In this document: positions 29,862-41,560 of the stretch, piece by piece
How the letters are laid out: every line of letters begins with the position of its first letter
Position numbering within the stretch: the stretch's first letter is position 1
Assembly: GCF_016920785.2 (NCBI RefSeq)
Contig: NW_024609839.1
Span: 18,353,085-18,417,084 of the forward strand
Direction of reading: 5' to 3'
Source of the DNA: Ixodes scapularis
Lineage: Eukaryota > Arthropoda > Arachnida > Ixodida > Ixodidae
DNA length: 64,000 bases
Notes under the pieces: model-generated
Seen by the model: only the letters and a program-made list of their open reading frames with translations
What the model was told of the DNA's origin: nothing
Databases searched by the model: none
Translations under genes and position numbers: made by a program

Positions 29862-32589
29862 AACCAACTCGCCTAGGGTGCCTCAATGTCCTTCTGTTTA
29901 GGGTGATGCCACCCTTTGTAGTACCCGATGCCGACAGCACGCGCTCACGGGTAAAATACAAAGAAATTGATGAAAACAAAATGTCGCCAAAGCACGGTCA
30001 GCGCCACAAACGCGTGCAGGGACACGCTCTTTCACGCGCTTCTAAACAAAAAATAAAAATAAAAGTGTGGGACAAAATGGCGTTATGTCTCCACCCTAAG
30101 CAAAGCGCACATGAAGGCACCCTAAACTCGCCCGAACCTCCGTTTTAACATTCATTCGGCATTTGACAAACTTTTCCCGTTCCGCGCTTGTCAAGCACGC
30201 TCGCACCTGCTAGAACCTCGAGATCGGACCTCAGATGTGCTATGCCGACGCGCGGCAACAGCAGCAGCAGCAGCTGAAGCCACTTTATTCTGAGAAAAGG
30301 GACGAAATGCATTGTTGTGGGAATGTTAAAGACACGTGCTGCGAGCCACTTCTAAGAAGAACATGGCGTCTGAAATCTAGCTCAGTGCCGCGCAGTGCCT
30401 TTATGATCTTCCCAAGCGCTGCACGTCGCAGGTGCGTCGTGCATCGAAGCACCTTGCGCTATTTTTGAAATATGAAGGGGCTTTACCAGAAGCTAAAGTT
30501 CATGTATAGGCTCCCTACGGGAGCCAGAGTTGCGCGTCTGTTTTCCACGTGCCGCCACGCCGCTATTCGTCGAGATCCGATCACGTGAGGAGCCGGACCA
30601 TGTGCCGTGCAGGAAAGTAGACGTTGCACGCGCCTCGGCGTACACTCTCAACAAAAGGACAGTCGTAGGGTAGTCAGAAGCCGTCACAGGCATCGCTAGC
30701 CCCCTTAGTTATACTAACGACCTCATGGGTCGTTAGTATACTAACACGGCACGCAATCAACAGGTAGTCACAGTGACCACCCACAAAAGCAACACAGCGG
30801 CTGGCAAGCGGCAGTGGAGCAATACGACTAAGGCCTATCGAGCTGGACTGCTTTTTTCTAAAATACGATTCTCTGTTGACAACGAAAGGTTGGCAATTTC
30901 CAAGCATTGGGACACTTCATATAAACAGTGCATTAAGGGTATTAAGCTGAAAACTTTAGGGTATTAAAACCAAAACTATACTGTATATACACTATATAAA
31001 GTGGCTATAATGGAGACAGTGTTCAGGTAGCAATTGTTTGTATTCTTTTATTTTCCAAAGCTGATATACAAGTTTATAGAAAAAATCGTAAGGGTGCAGG
31101 CGAGGTGGGGAATATTAACCATATTGAATTAACCATTACCCAGTCTCAGGTTAATTCAACATGGTTAATACAAGTTTATATTCAAAACATATTCCTTTAA
31201 AAAAATAACTAAACCTATCAAAACAACCCCGTTTTAAAACAACAACTTTAGAAACATTCTGGAAATGCAAATCTGAAAAGGAATCTTCTTCCAGCTCTGG
31301 GCTATCAAACCATAAGGATAATAGTAATGATATTTTTGAAGCCAGAAATAACCTTGCAGCTTTCTTTTTGGCATTTTTGAATATGAAACAAACCAATAAA
31401 CCTACATGAAAACAAGGAACATTTAACCGAAAAAAACAATGTGATGTAAGCATTACAAACATATTAAAACCTGCAACACTGCTGTCATTTCGCCATTCTA
31501 AAAAAAGAGAAAATATCTGAAAATATGTACAACACAGAGAGGTATATCATTTAAACCAAGCAAGATACTGGGTCATAGATCCAGTTCGAGCAATCAAAGA
31601 AAGTATGAGGGGGTACTCAAAGCCAACTAGAATAAATTTCAGAAAGGCGGGGCGCGTTCGTAGCACCAGCATCCGTTTCTACTAGCGCTAAGCGGCACCC
31701 TTCCTGAGTCAGTTTGCCCATCGACATCATCTGCTAAGGATCTAGCGGCATGCTGTTAATATTTTCCGCAAACACTTCAAAATCATTCCTCGCTTTTTGC
31801 AATGTCCGTCTTGAAGGGCCTTCCATGTTCGCAAAACTATTTATTTCGCGACTTTTCATACGGGCGAAGAGGAAGAAGTGATAAGGGGCGAGGTCCTAAG
31901 AATAGAGTAAATGGAGAGTCGGCGTTATGCCAATTGTGCTAAAAAATTGTTGCACTGACAGGGGCAGAGCGCCCTGGGGCATCGTTGTGATGGAACTATC
32001 ATTCCCCATTTCCCTCACATCAGGGCGTTTCTTCCTTACTGAGTTTCGCAAGCGCCGCAAAATTCCCAGGTAAAACACCCGATTTACAGTTTCATTAAGA
32101 GGAACAAACTCGTAGTGAGCAATGCCACTTTTTTTTTCTTTTTAATTTTCATCAGTTTAGGAGGTTGAGGGTCGCCCTGAACAAGGTTGGTCGGCGATCA
32201 ATAGTAATTCCCTGGCCTTAAAGAGAGAACCACTCGTAGACTTGCGATTGCTCATCAACTCGTTTAAGCATTACAAGAGTTTCCGGCACCGTTCTTCCTA
32301 AAAGAGAACAAAACTTCACAGACGAATGCTGTTCCTTCATATCAAACATTGCAAAAAAAAGTGTCAAATTATTTTTAACCGCTTGGTAAACAAAATTTAT
32401 AGCAGACAGTGCCAGTCAGCAAACTCACTCGGAAAGGGTGCTGCTAAGCGCTGCTAGCTGCGGAAGCTAGAACTACAAACAGTCCGCCCTTCAGAAATTA
32501 ATTTTAGTTACTTTTGCGGCCACCCTCGTATTATTTACTGAGTCAAAAGCTTTCAACATATGCCCTGTTTAAAAAAAAAATGACAACCG
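29862..32589. other. No recognised gene; small palindromes
   Basis: Short hairpins lie at about 30707-30753 (TTAGTTATACTAACGACC and its near complement) and about 31112-31166 (ATTAACCATATTGAATTAACC, imperfect complement). A stretch at 30500-30540 (GGCTCCCTACGGGAGCC with CAGAGTTGCGCGT) is related, in inverted orientation, to 50445-50483. No gene is supported. Confidence 0.45.
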
Positions 32590-33160
32590 GTCAATTAGGC
32601 TCAATATACCTTATGCGAAATCGCTTTGTGGTCTGACAACACTAAGAGCATCGCCATTTTAATGTTGGCAAGCGTTGTCGTTACCGAAGTGCGGTGGAGG
32701 CATCGAAGAGAGCCTTACGGGCAGTGTGCGATGACGCAGCTGCTGTGTTTTCTGCCTTTCGATCATGGAATGTGGACGAACAACTTAAAACACTTACCAC
32801 AACTGTCTGACGAAACTCCCGGAGGCCTGTGCACGGTGGCGACAACGTCGGCGAAGCAGCGGAGCAAGTTCTCCACCTTTGCTGTGGAAGCTTACAAACT
32901 GTCGGTGGTCGCCAGCGTGTACACAGGCGTCTGAGAATTTCGTCAGACAGTTGAGGTTGGTTGTTTAGACTGTTCGTCCACATTTTATGATCAGAAGGCG
33001 AAAAAGACAGCTGCCGCGCCATCGCACACTGCCCGTACGGCTGTCCCCGATGCCTCCACCACTTGCCGACAACGCTTCCTAACATTAAAATAGCGACGCC
33101 CTTACAGTTGTCAGACCACCAAGCAATTTTGCATAAGGTTTATTGAGATAAGCAATTTTC
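32590..33160. repeat. Inverted repeat whose two arms encode related peptides
   Basis: The left arm (about 32600-32815) and right arm (about 33145-32940, minus) are diverged reverse complements. Read outward to inward, they give REPYGQCAM, then PFDHGMWTNNLKHLPQLSDE on plus, and RGQPYGQCAM, then PSDHKMWTNSLNNQPQLSDE on minus. I do not recognise the peptide. The spacer is about 120 bp. It could be a foldback-type miniature element or an inverted pair of a tick-specific repeat. Confidence 0.6.
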
Positions 33161-33392
33161 TCTATAACAGACCCTTTCATGATCCCATCAAGCAACATTG
33201 GCGGTCGCAATCTCTCGAGCACGAAACCTGTAATGGCGTCAGAGTCCTTATCGAACTCTGACGCAACATTCATTCTCGATCCAAGCCAAGCCGAGTCACG
33301 CCGAATGCTTCCACAGCCCTCGTGCCCAATACATGCCCAGAGTGTGTGCCCAAACAACGACAGTCTTTGATAATTGGTGCTGCAGCTACCAT

Positions 33393-33573
33393 GCTCCGTT
33401 CACCTCTAAGCTGAGACTGCGGTGGAAGCTACGTCCTCGTTAAACCAGTCATACGCCTCTCTTTTGCCTCGTCATCACGCTCCCGGCCATACCCTGGTGA
33501 TAAGAGGGAGGCGGTTGATTGGTTCGGCAGGCACGTAGCTCCCACTGTAGTCTTAGCTGAAGGGTGAACGGAG
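33393..33573. mobile_element. Miniature inverted-repeat element, copy A
   Basis: Inverted ends of about 40 bp: CTCCGTTCACCTCTAAGCTG on the left and CTCCGTTCACCCTTCAGCTA reading minus from 33573. Bases CTACGTCC and TACGTGCC follow in the arms. A TA follows the right end, compatible with Tc1/mariner-type TA duplication, but the left TA is not clear. A second copy lies at about 48674-48861. Confidence 0.6.
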
Positions 33574-34094
33574 TATAAATCGTGCACACTTTTGAAAAGG
33601 GTATGTTCAAGGGTTACTGACAAGCTGTAGGCGGCTGTAACACAAATGGAAGAAGCGCATACCGCAATATTCACTCGTCTTCTATCATTTTAATAATACC
33701 TAGCCTTTGTTCTTGTCGTGGGAAACACTGGATCCCACCGCTGCCACCATGTCATGGTCGAGACAGGTTAATGACGAATACTGGTTTATTGCATACAATA
33801 CGTGGTCTCGATGGCTGTCGGGCTGGTGGTATCGATTACAGGATGGGCCTTATCTGTTAACCCTCTTTCGCATCTTTTGGCTGGTGCTTGCCACATGATG
33901 TGCTGCCCTCGGCGGTCGGCTCCGGTGTTGCTTATAGCAGTTCTAGATCAATGTAGAAAAAAAAAGAAACAGGGTGACAAACGTGTAACAATGTAGCAAA
34001 GAGATATGTTTTAGGCTGGCTTGACACGAAGAAACTTTTTCAACATTTTGACATTGCAAGGCCAACACAATATTGGAAGTTTCATGATCTAAAC

Positions 34095-34461
34095 CAGGGA
34101 TGGCCAGGCTGACCCGGCCTAAGAGCTGCAAGCCAAATCACGAAATTTCCAAGAGTCGCGGGGGGGGGGGGGGGGGGGGGGCAAATTTTTGTTTAGAGCA
34201 ATAATCGAAACTCGAACTAATTTCGGTCTATCTGTGTCAAAAGCAGTCCAATTGTACGTAAGGCAGCAGTAGCACAAAACTACCAAACAGCAACCTGTCT
34301 TTCGATTTAAAACGCGTTTCATTTCTCGTTCGGGGAAGTGCTCCGGGAGGGAGGCGGGGGGGGGGGGGGGAGGGAGGAGGGATAAGGGAGGGAACTGCGA
34401 GCCGCACTTTAACACGCGGAGAGCCGCATGCGGCTCGCGAGCCGCAGCGTGGCTACCCCTG
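34095..34461. mobile_element. hAT miniature element, 367 bp
   Basis: The ends are CAGGGATGGCCAGGCTG and, on the minus strand, CAGGGGTAGCCACGCTG. They are flanked by ATCTAAAC (34087-34094) and GTCTAAAC (34462-34469), an 8-bp duplication with one change. CAGGGGTGGCCA-type ends are characteristic of hAT (Charlie-like) elements. Two G-runs lie inside (about 34159-34182 and 34357-34380). Confidence 0.8.
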
Positions 34462-34469
34462 GTCTAAAC

Positions 34470-36281
34470 CAACAAGCACGCCCTACCAAAGGATAGAGGT
34501 TTCGTTTCCACCACCATGGCCTGCCGAGCAGCTGAAATCTTATTTTACCTTGAAGTCGCAATTGCTGCAATGAACTTTTTCCACATACCGACGGCAGCAG
34601 GTAGTGGCTGCATGAACTACTAATTGAGGAAGTGACCTGTACTACCACTTGACAATGGGAGCTATGCTACCAGTTTCTTCCCTCTCTGAACTGCGGCGCG
34701 TGCGCGACAGCACGCGAGCCACGTGAGCAGTACGAAAATACGCGCCTAGGGACTTTCATACCTCGTGATCAGCTTCGCGGAGAGGACCAGGGGGAACCCA
34801 CGAAAAACAAGGTAACCTAATGAGCAACGATGGCGACGACGGCGGACGGATGTGGCAGGAGGCAAACAGAAAGCCGTCTTTTACCCCGCCCTGGGGATAA
34901 AGCTGGGTGGCGTTCCCGCCGGGAGAGAGGGTTTTCGGACCGGTTCCGGACCGAAACCGAGCCGCCGGAGCGGAAATAAGTCGAAAGACGGTGTTCTACG
35001 TCCCCGGTGCCGACAGGAGACGGAGGCCCCGCCCCATTGAAGGACGCTGGAACCCCGCCCCATTGAGGGCGGCCAAACACAAACTAGGAAAGTTTCGCTC
35101 AATCTGGCGGATTCTAAAACGTTGGGTGACCATGGGCACGGCCACGGGAGGGAGGATTGACCGTACTCTATAGGAAGAGGCGGTGAAGGCGTGAAGAACT
35201 GCTTACTCCGGTGAAGCACAGTCTGCAGAACTGATGACTACGGCGATTAGAGGTGCAGATGTATTATAGGTACTTTTTTTCTGCAGAGTTGCTGACTGGT
35301 CGCGCGATTAACGCGACTTTATAGAGGGGCATTCGTGGCGTCCACCGAAACGTCGTGTTTTTCTTTCTTTTTTTGTGTAACACAATTATATATATATGCT
35401 GCAATTGCGTGTTCTACTCGCTGATCCACAGCCTCCTTCCGAATTTCCTCGATTTCTCGTGCCGACTTCCGCCGCTTGGCATCGGGTGCTCGCGCGGGTG
35501 CAGAACGCGTCTCGTAAAAGGTCCATTCCAGTCTCAAGTTCACAAACAGCAACCGCTGAAACAGTGACATGCTATTTTTGCTATGATCACCATCGGAAAT
35601 ACAACTAGTTCATGCTGTAATAACGTTTAAAGGGATAGCATGCAACTATGCCTATGTCTTTTGCTGATGCACTGGAACCAAAAATTACAAAACCAGAAAA
35701 AATAAAACAATCAAATTTTGTTATTAATTAACCTTCTGAACCTGCAGTGATAACGAAATTAAACTACAACCATATACGGATTCATTAAAAAGATATGTTT
35801 ATTATCTATCTTAAATGGATCGCTATATTTGTATTGTAAATGTCCAATTCTTGCAAGCACATCGATTGCAGTGATCGAAATAAGACAGAGGCATCTGGGA
35901 CATCTGGGATGCGAGTCACCTTTCCACGGCCATTGCTAGCTTGGCTGCTAGCATGCTAGTTGACAATATCACCAAATACTTTACCAGAGATAATGCATTC
36001 GTCTTCATTCATTTACGCCAGCGCACCCACCGTTTGGCACTGTGGGTGCGCTGCTACTCTCCTAGCGGTGTAGACACCACGCATCTCAAAGAATGCATGA
36101 GGATCACACCGTCCACACTGTACAGCAGTCATGCCGCACCAAGGGGAGGGCTGCCGTGGGCATACCAAAAAAAGCCGAGACAGTAGAAGCAGCTCCTCGA
36201 CCAGTGCTCCAGGTGTCCACAACCACTGATGGCAACAGTCATCTATTGTTGCCATCAATCGTCCAAATAGACCGATCACCC
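34470..36281. other. No recognised gene
   Basis: Short frames only. A hairpin at about 36020-36053 (AGCGCACCCAC and its complement) and another near 36227-36258 (GATGGCAACAGTCATCTATT region) were noted. Nothing else could be identified. Confidence 0.45.
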
Positions 36282-36284
36282 TAA

Positions 36285-37620
36285 AGGCCCTGTCACATTG
36301 ATGCAGCAGTTAAACAACTCTATCCGGCAACACAAGGAAATCATGTTGCCGGCGACCTTGTCACATCGTGGCAACAACGACGGTCGCGTAACATGGTGCT
36401 GCTGCCCGGCATTCATGTTCGCCGATTTGTTGTCCGACCACCCTGTCACACCACGCTGACGGCGGAGACAACACGAAGAACGCTCCGCCATCTTGATCGT
36501 TTACCTTCGTTCTTGTGCGGCGCGGCGGCGGTGCTGGAAATGTGATCACAAAGTGCTAGTTCGTTCGAAAGGCCAGAAAGTACCACGGGACGACATCAAC
36601 CAGTGACTGTGATTAGAAAACTTTTATTTGATCAATTTGCTGAGAAAGTAGATAGCCCAAATCAAGGAAAGTGAGATCGCTGATATATGTTTGGGATTTA
36701 CGCCACCCTATGAAGTGTTTCTGTCAGGTTTTTTTTTTCATGCAATTTCTATTTCTTCTATAAAATTGAGCTAGCACCCGCAGCACCCCAAAGCGTCTTT
36801 TGTAGCGTGGTGTTGAGCTGAACTCACAGTGCTTAAAAACTCCGACACCGACACGATCAGCCTTCATAACAATCGCTGGAAAAATATTTTTCAACGCTGT
36901 CTATTTTTTTGCTGCCTGCTATCTGATCACTTCATTCCCCAAGATGTCTCGAGTATTTCTGAAAAAAAAAATCAGGTGTCCGGTAGCGGCTGTTTCCAAG
37001 TTCCAAGCATCAACCATCATCATCAGAGTAGTCATTTTAATGCTTTGATTTTTTAATCTTAGCTTTCCTGAATCATTTTTATTCTACTTCATCCGCGGAT
37101 GAATGTGTATGCCATTTTATTTCTCTAGTAGTAATGTGAGCTGGTCACCCGGCAGTTCTAATTTCAACACCAGTCTGGACGTTCATGACCGTGGCTGTGG
37201 CTATTTCGACAACCGCCTTCCGAAATTATTACACAGTAACAACACTCATAAAATATTTTAGCAGCACGCCAACCTTAAATATTGTTAAATAATGTTTTCC
37301 AAGCCTTTATTTGAGTAAGATGTTGTTGATAGGGAACTGGCTCTGGCTTCGAAGCTATCCGTGCTGTCGTGCTGCTGGCCCGAAATTCGCTCAGCCAGCG
37401 ATCAGGACAACACACAATGTCCAACGCACGTTGCTGCTGTTTTTGTTGCTGAAAGCTATCATACCGAGGCAACATTTTTGTTGTCGCCCATGTTGTGCAG
37501 GTGTTGCTGCGATGGGACAAGTTTATTGGACACCACTGGGAGCAAGCAACAAGTTGCCCGATTGTTCGACAACGTGCTGTGTTGCTGTTGCCATCGTGTT
37601 GCCTCAGTCTGACCGGGCCT
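36285..37620. mobile_element. Harbinger-type element, TAA duplication, 1336 bp
   Basis: The ends AGGCCCTGTCACATTGATG and (minus, from 37620) AGGCCCGGTCAGACTGAGG are inverted repeats, continued by GCAACA-rich subterminal words on both sides. They are flanked by TAA at 36282-36284 and 37621-37623. A 3-bp TWA duplication with AGG.CC ends fits PIF/Harbinger. The frames inside (for example 37311-37907 plus, which crosses the right end) show no transposase, so it is probably non-autonomous. It differs in its termini from the elements at 5143 and 27086. Confidence 0.7.
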
Positions 37621-37938
37621 TAAGCGTTCCACACATACCTGACGCTGCCATAACTTTAGTTCACAGGAGACAGGCGGCAGTGCACGAGACGGCTTGTGTC
37701 GTTTCGTCACGGGCAAAGCTCCAGCAGGGTTCTCCCACATACAGAATTGTAAAGTTCCTTCAATGCGCTGTGGCAGTGGCAGCTGAACGAAACTGGCTGG
37801 TGAGATCAGTCTATTCAAAGGGAAAATCCGAGAGGCTGCTGCGCATCCAGTCGTTGCAACCACGCAAAGCTTATTCGTGCCAAGGCCATTGGAATTTCAT
37901 AAAGTGAGATATTTTCATAGTAAAGTATTCGGTGGCAC

Positions 37939-37994
37939 CATGCCACAACCTGCCCATGGGTGGTTTTCCCCACCCATGGGCAGGTTGTGGCATG
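37939..37994. repeat. Palindrome, arms 25 bp
   Basis: CATGCCACAACCTGCCCATG begins the left arm, and the reverse complement ends at 37994. CCCATGGGTGG then recurs once more to 38030. Confidence 0.85.
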
Positions 37995-39859
37995 CCCATG
38001 GGTGGTTTTCAGCACCCATGGGCTGTAGGCGCTTTAAGGCAGCTGTGCATGGGCGCCACAATAACCGACCTTCAGTTTTTATTTCCTCTTATTCCGTTCG
38101 GTTCACTTAATCATTGCCACAGCACGACAGGTAATTGCCACGATGGGTGCTACTGTGTCCTTTTCCCCAGCATAGGCATTCGGGAAGGCTGGTCAACGCC
38201 CACTTCAGTGGCTCGGCATCTCGGTAAGATGAGAGAAGGTCGGCTATGGCAGCTCAATCTGGCGCGTGTTCAAAGCGTCTATATAATTCTTCTCGACTTT
38301 CAAAGAATTCTGTTACATCTGAAAGATGAGAGGTTGAAGAGAGGGATGGAGAAGAAAGTCAGAAGAAAGGAGAGTTGAAGCAAAGCGACTGACCGAATCG
38401 TCCTGGGCGAGCCAACACAAGACACCTGTTTGTGCGAAGATTGGGCTGGGGTGGTGTGCTACCTAACCAGTGGGCCCTTGAAGGAAACCTAGCCCGGGCT
38501 TGGCTGAACTACCAAGACACAAGTTGACATCTGTTGTTGCCAGGCACGCAGAGGGTCTGAACCCATGTTCGGCTAGGGGCTCATGGTGATTGGTGACGCC
38601 ACTCACTAAACACTTAAAAGCGCTCAAGTCCCGTGTGGTGACGCAACCCTGTAAAAAGCATTCAGTACAAGTAAATACTAATCAAGCCAAGCGAGATAGA
38701 TACACTTCAACTGAAAAAAAAAACTAATTAAAGCTCTGCTCAGACATATGATGGACGCCCAAGTGCGGTTGCCTGTCACGTCCAAAGTATTTTACATGCT
38801 CCAAGTGAACTAAAGGAAGTAGGAGTGTCACAATGATAGCATTTTAAAATCATAGATGAACTCGCACCTACAAAGTAGAATGTGCGCAAAATACTGAACG
38901 CTAAGCGTTCAGTATTTTGCGCAAGTTTTGTATGCACAACGTTCTTAACCTAAATACCTAATAATGTTTTTCTTTAACTTGTCTATCTAATTAAGTGTGA
39001 CACCTCTTTTTCAGCAACAAATGAAATACACTCATGTGAAACCTATTACTTTATGCTAAATCTGGGTCATTCTTCCTCTGCAGTGTGCCAACTTGCTCAA
39101 AATGAAATCATGTGGTCTCTAGGTCTCAAGAAAAATAAATTTCAAGGCCAGTGCAGCCTTAGCAAAGCATTTTCTCGAGGCTTCCTTAAAGAGACCAACT
39201 GAGATACTCTGGAACAAATCAGTCAATGAATAGATAATTAACAAACAGAATCAAGATTAGACATTCCACTGAAACGGGTAACTAAGTGAAATCACCAATT
39301 AGCTGAATGCGCAGGCGGTCGTAACCTGCCAACTTGATATCCTTCACTAAAAACTCTTTTGATTGCATCAGTTGCAATAAAGAGAGGCATTGTATGGTGG
39401 TTCCCACATCAATCGAAGCTGCGTCCTGACACTGTGACATGGCATGTCCTGATGTAACATTGTGGTGAGCTGGCCTTCCTTATTGTCCATCACCAAAAAG
39501 TGACTACCGCATATTACTGTGTAGTAGGAAATACAATTTGGGACAGACTATTTCCTCGAAATGAGCTTTGGTCACTTTCCATAATCGCAGGTGTTGCTTG
39601 GGGTCTCGTGAAATGACAGCCCCGGCACGTCCTTGCCCACAGGTACCACGACATATACCAAAAGCAGCACCAACAATAAAAGGACGCACGAGAGGCTTAT
39701 TCACGTCGTTCACATTTTCTGTCTTGTTTGAGGAAGCGCTGCACCATTGTGGTGATACTTGGCAACCAGCAATTGAGCAGGCATTATAAGTATACAGGAG
39801 GCTATGCTCCATGACACCTATTCAGACATGTAAGTCATGAAGAGCTTGGTAAACATCAT
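37995..39859. other. No recognised gene
   Basis: Apart from the palindrome at 38883-38923, I see no motif or terminal repeat in this stretch. The frame 37932-38378 (plus) mostly translates the palindrome and resembles nothing known. Confidence 0.45.
38883..38923. repeat. Palindrome, arms about 19 bp
   Basis: TGCGCAAAATACTGAACGCT is followed within a base or two by its reverse complement. It could form a hairpin in RNA or a cruciform in DNA. Confidence 0.85.
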
Positions 39860-40450
39860 CTTTGGGTTTCCCGGTGTAGACCAAGACAGTTAAGACCATG
39901 TAAGAAGGTGCAAGGAATGTGCCCAGTTCTATCAAATGCCTCCGGTGCAGGTTCAGGTCAGCAAGTTGAATACCAAACAACACTGAACATGACTTCAGAT
40001 ATAGTATGCTGTACCGCTGGAGAGTTACGTAATACTGATTGTGGTCCACTCGGACACAAAACAGATAGAAGTTTTGGCCGAGACCACAGTGGAAGCTTGG
40101 TGCAACATCTTTGGTCTATCTGGACAGCCAAGGAAACTGGTGTTTGACAACAGACCCTTGTTTAAGTACTGTTTTCAAACAGTTTTTACACCGGTCATGT
40201 ACAGCACCCCACCCCTACATTGTGTCACCCACAATTCAACAGGTTAGCCGAGCATGCAAAATGTAAAGTCAAGAGGACATTCACGAGGTTCGGCCTTCGC
40301 AGCCTTGAAACCAGGCTTGTAAGCACTTCCCCACCATTGTTGAAGTTTCAGTGCTGCAAAAGATCAGCAAAAGATAGAAAGCACTCCTCTGAGCTGTTAT
40401 TCGGCTACTACATCTGGTCCAAGACTGATTTTTGTCTATAGGCATTTGGA
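39860..40450 (+). pseudogene. Ty3/Gypsy integrase relic
   Basis: Across changing frames the plus strand reads WFPGVDQDS, stop, DHVRRCKECAQFYQMPP (zinc-binding region; families usually have WPG.D.DIE.....C..C). It continues with TTVEAWCNIFGLSGQPRKLVFDNRPLF (second catalytic Asp region SDNG reads FDNR), then HNSTGLAEHAKCKVKRTF (P.ST.G.AER). It ends with SSELLFG, matching the usual PAELLFG. Stops and frameshifts show that it is dead. Its N-terminal pattern differs from the Gypsy-2 copy, so it is from another lineage. Confidence 0.7.
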
Positions 40451-40698
40451 CTCGTCCCCGCTCGAGAGGGGCAACTACCATTTTGGTGCGGGAGAAACTG
40501 TGTGGGCACGCAGTTTCGGACTATGGTGAATTCCTGAAGTTGTCCGCTCATTTGATTGTATACGAATGACAACAGTAGGCATCCCAAGAGGATAGCAGCA
40601 ACAGCATGCGGATGAGCTCTGGACACGGCGTCTCCACAAGTGGACCAGCCTGTCAGTAGTAAAATGGTGGATACTTGGGCTAGTTGGTGGTTGCTATA

Positions 40699-40800
40699 CA
40701 TAATTAAACAGCGCACAAGGAGAGGGACAGAAAAGGAAGACAGCGCTTGCCTGTTCTGTCTTCCTTTTCTGTCCCTCTCCTTGTGCGCTGTTTAATTATG
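40699..40800. repeat. Perfect 45-bp inverted repeat with 12-nt loop
   Basis: The left arm 40699-40743 and right arm 40756-40800 are exact reverse complements (CATAATTAAACAGCGCACAA at the outer end). Just outside lies TTGGGCTAGTTGGT (40677-40690), the same word found at 26884-26897 next to the Penelope-like fragment. This suggests a related terminal structure. Confidence 0.9.
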
Positions 40801-41560
40801 TCAGTAGTAATTTTTTGACGGAGACTCCACATTGTTGGAGATTCGGTAGTTGAACGATCTGGCTGCTCCTTAGTAGCAGGAGACATCCAAAAGGGGCTGG
40901 TAGGGCGGCCAGGTGATGGGATACCCTGGTGGGAGAAGAGTAGTAGCCGGGATTCACGGTCAGCGTGGACCCTGCCGGTGACAAAGCAGATGGGATTGAC
41001 TTTTAGGTTTAGGTTTATTACTGAGCGGAACATCAGAACTGAAAAACAAGAAAGGCAAAAGAGGAGCGAGGTCGGGCCTGAGCTTGCGCTCATAATAGCA
41101 CAAATAGTTAACATAATGATGCCAATTATGACGTTCTCCTTTCCCTATTTATTTTTTTAACAAAACCTCAACAACGACATAATTAAGTACAGAATCGAAA
41201 ATTGAAATATCTTTATAACAGTTCAAAATGGGTGAAATATGATCCATGATATCCATAAACAATAATCACATGTTTGTATTTTCAGCAGATGGCTATATTT
41301 TTTGTTCCAACCGACGGATTCTTGCGAGCGCTTCAAAATACCGTAATTTTGATCGTCGTCACTATGTGGTGCCAGCTTTATCGTCAATGCATTAAAATCC
41401 CGCCGAGTGTGAACACCCGAGGTATGGCGTACTAAAACTGAGAAGTGCGCCAAGTGCCGTTCGCTCCTACGCGCCTCCATCGGACACGCTGCGCCGTGGC
41501 GTTGCTCCTGATGGCCCCGTGACATGAGACATTCCAATGAAGCTCGGTCACCCAAACTAC
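40801..41560. other. No recognised gene; repeat shared with 49290-49380
   Basis: The stretch 41020-41110 and the one at 49290-49380 are about 80 percent alike by eye. They encode similar short peptides in the plus frame (TEKQERQKRSEVGPELALII and TEEQERRKRREFGLQLAIIT). The family is not recognised. Confidence 0.5.

Noticed and set aside
35220..35260. CTGATGA word suggesting a hammerhead ribozyme, as found in some Penelope-like elements
   Set aside because: No matching GAAA core and no flanking helices could be paired around it.
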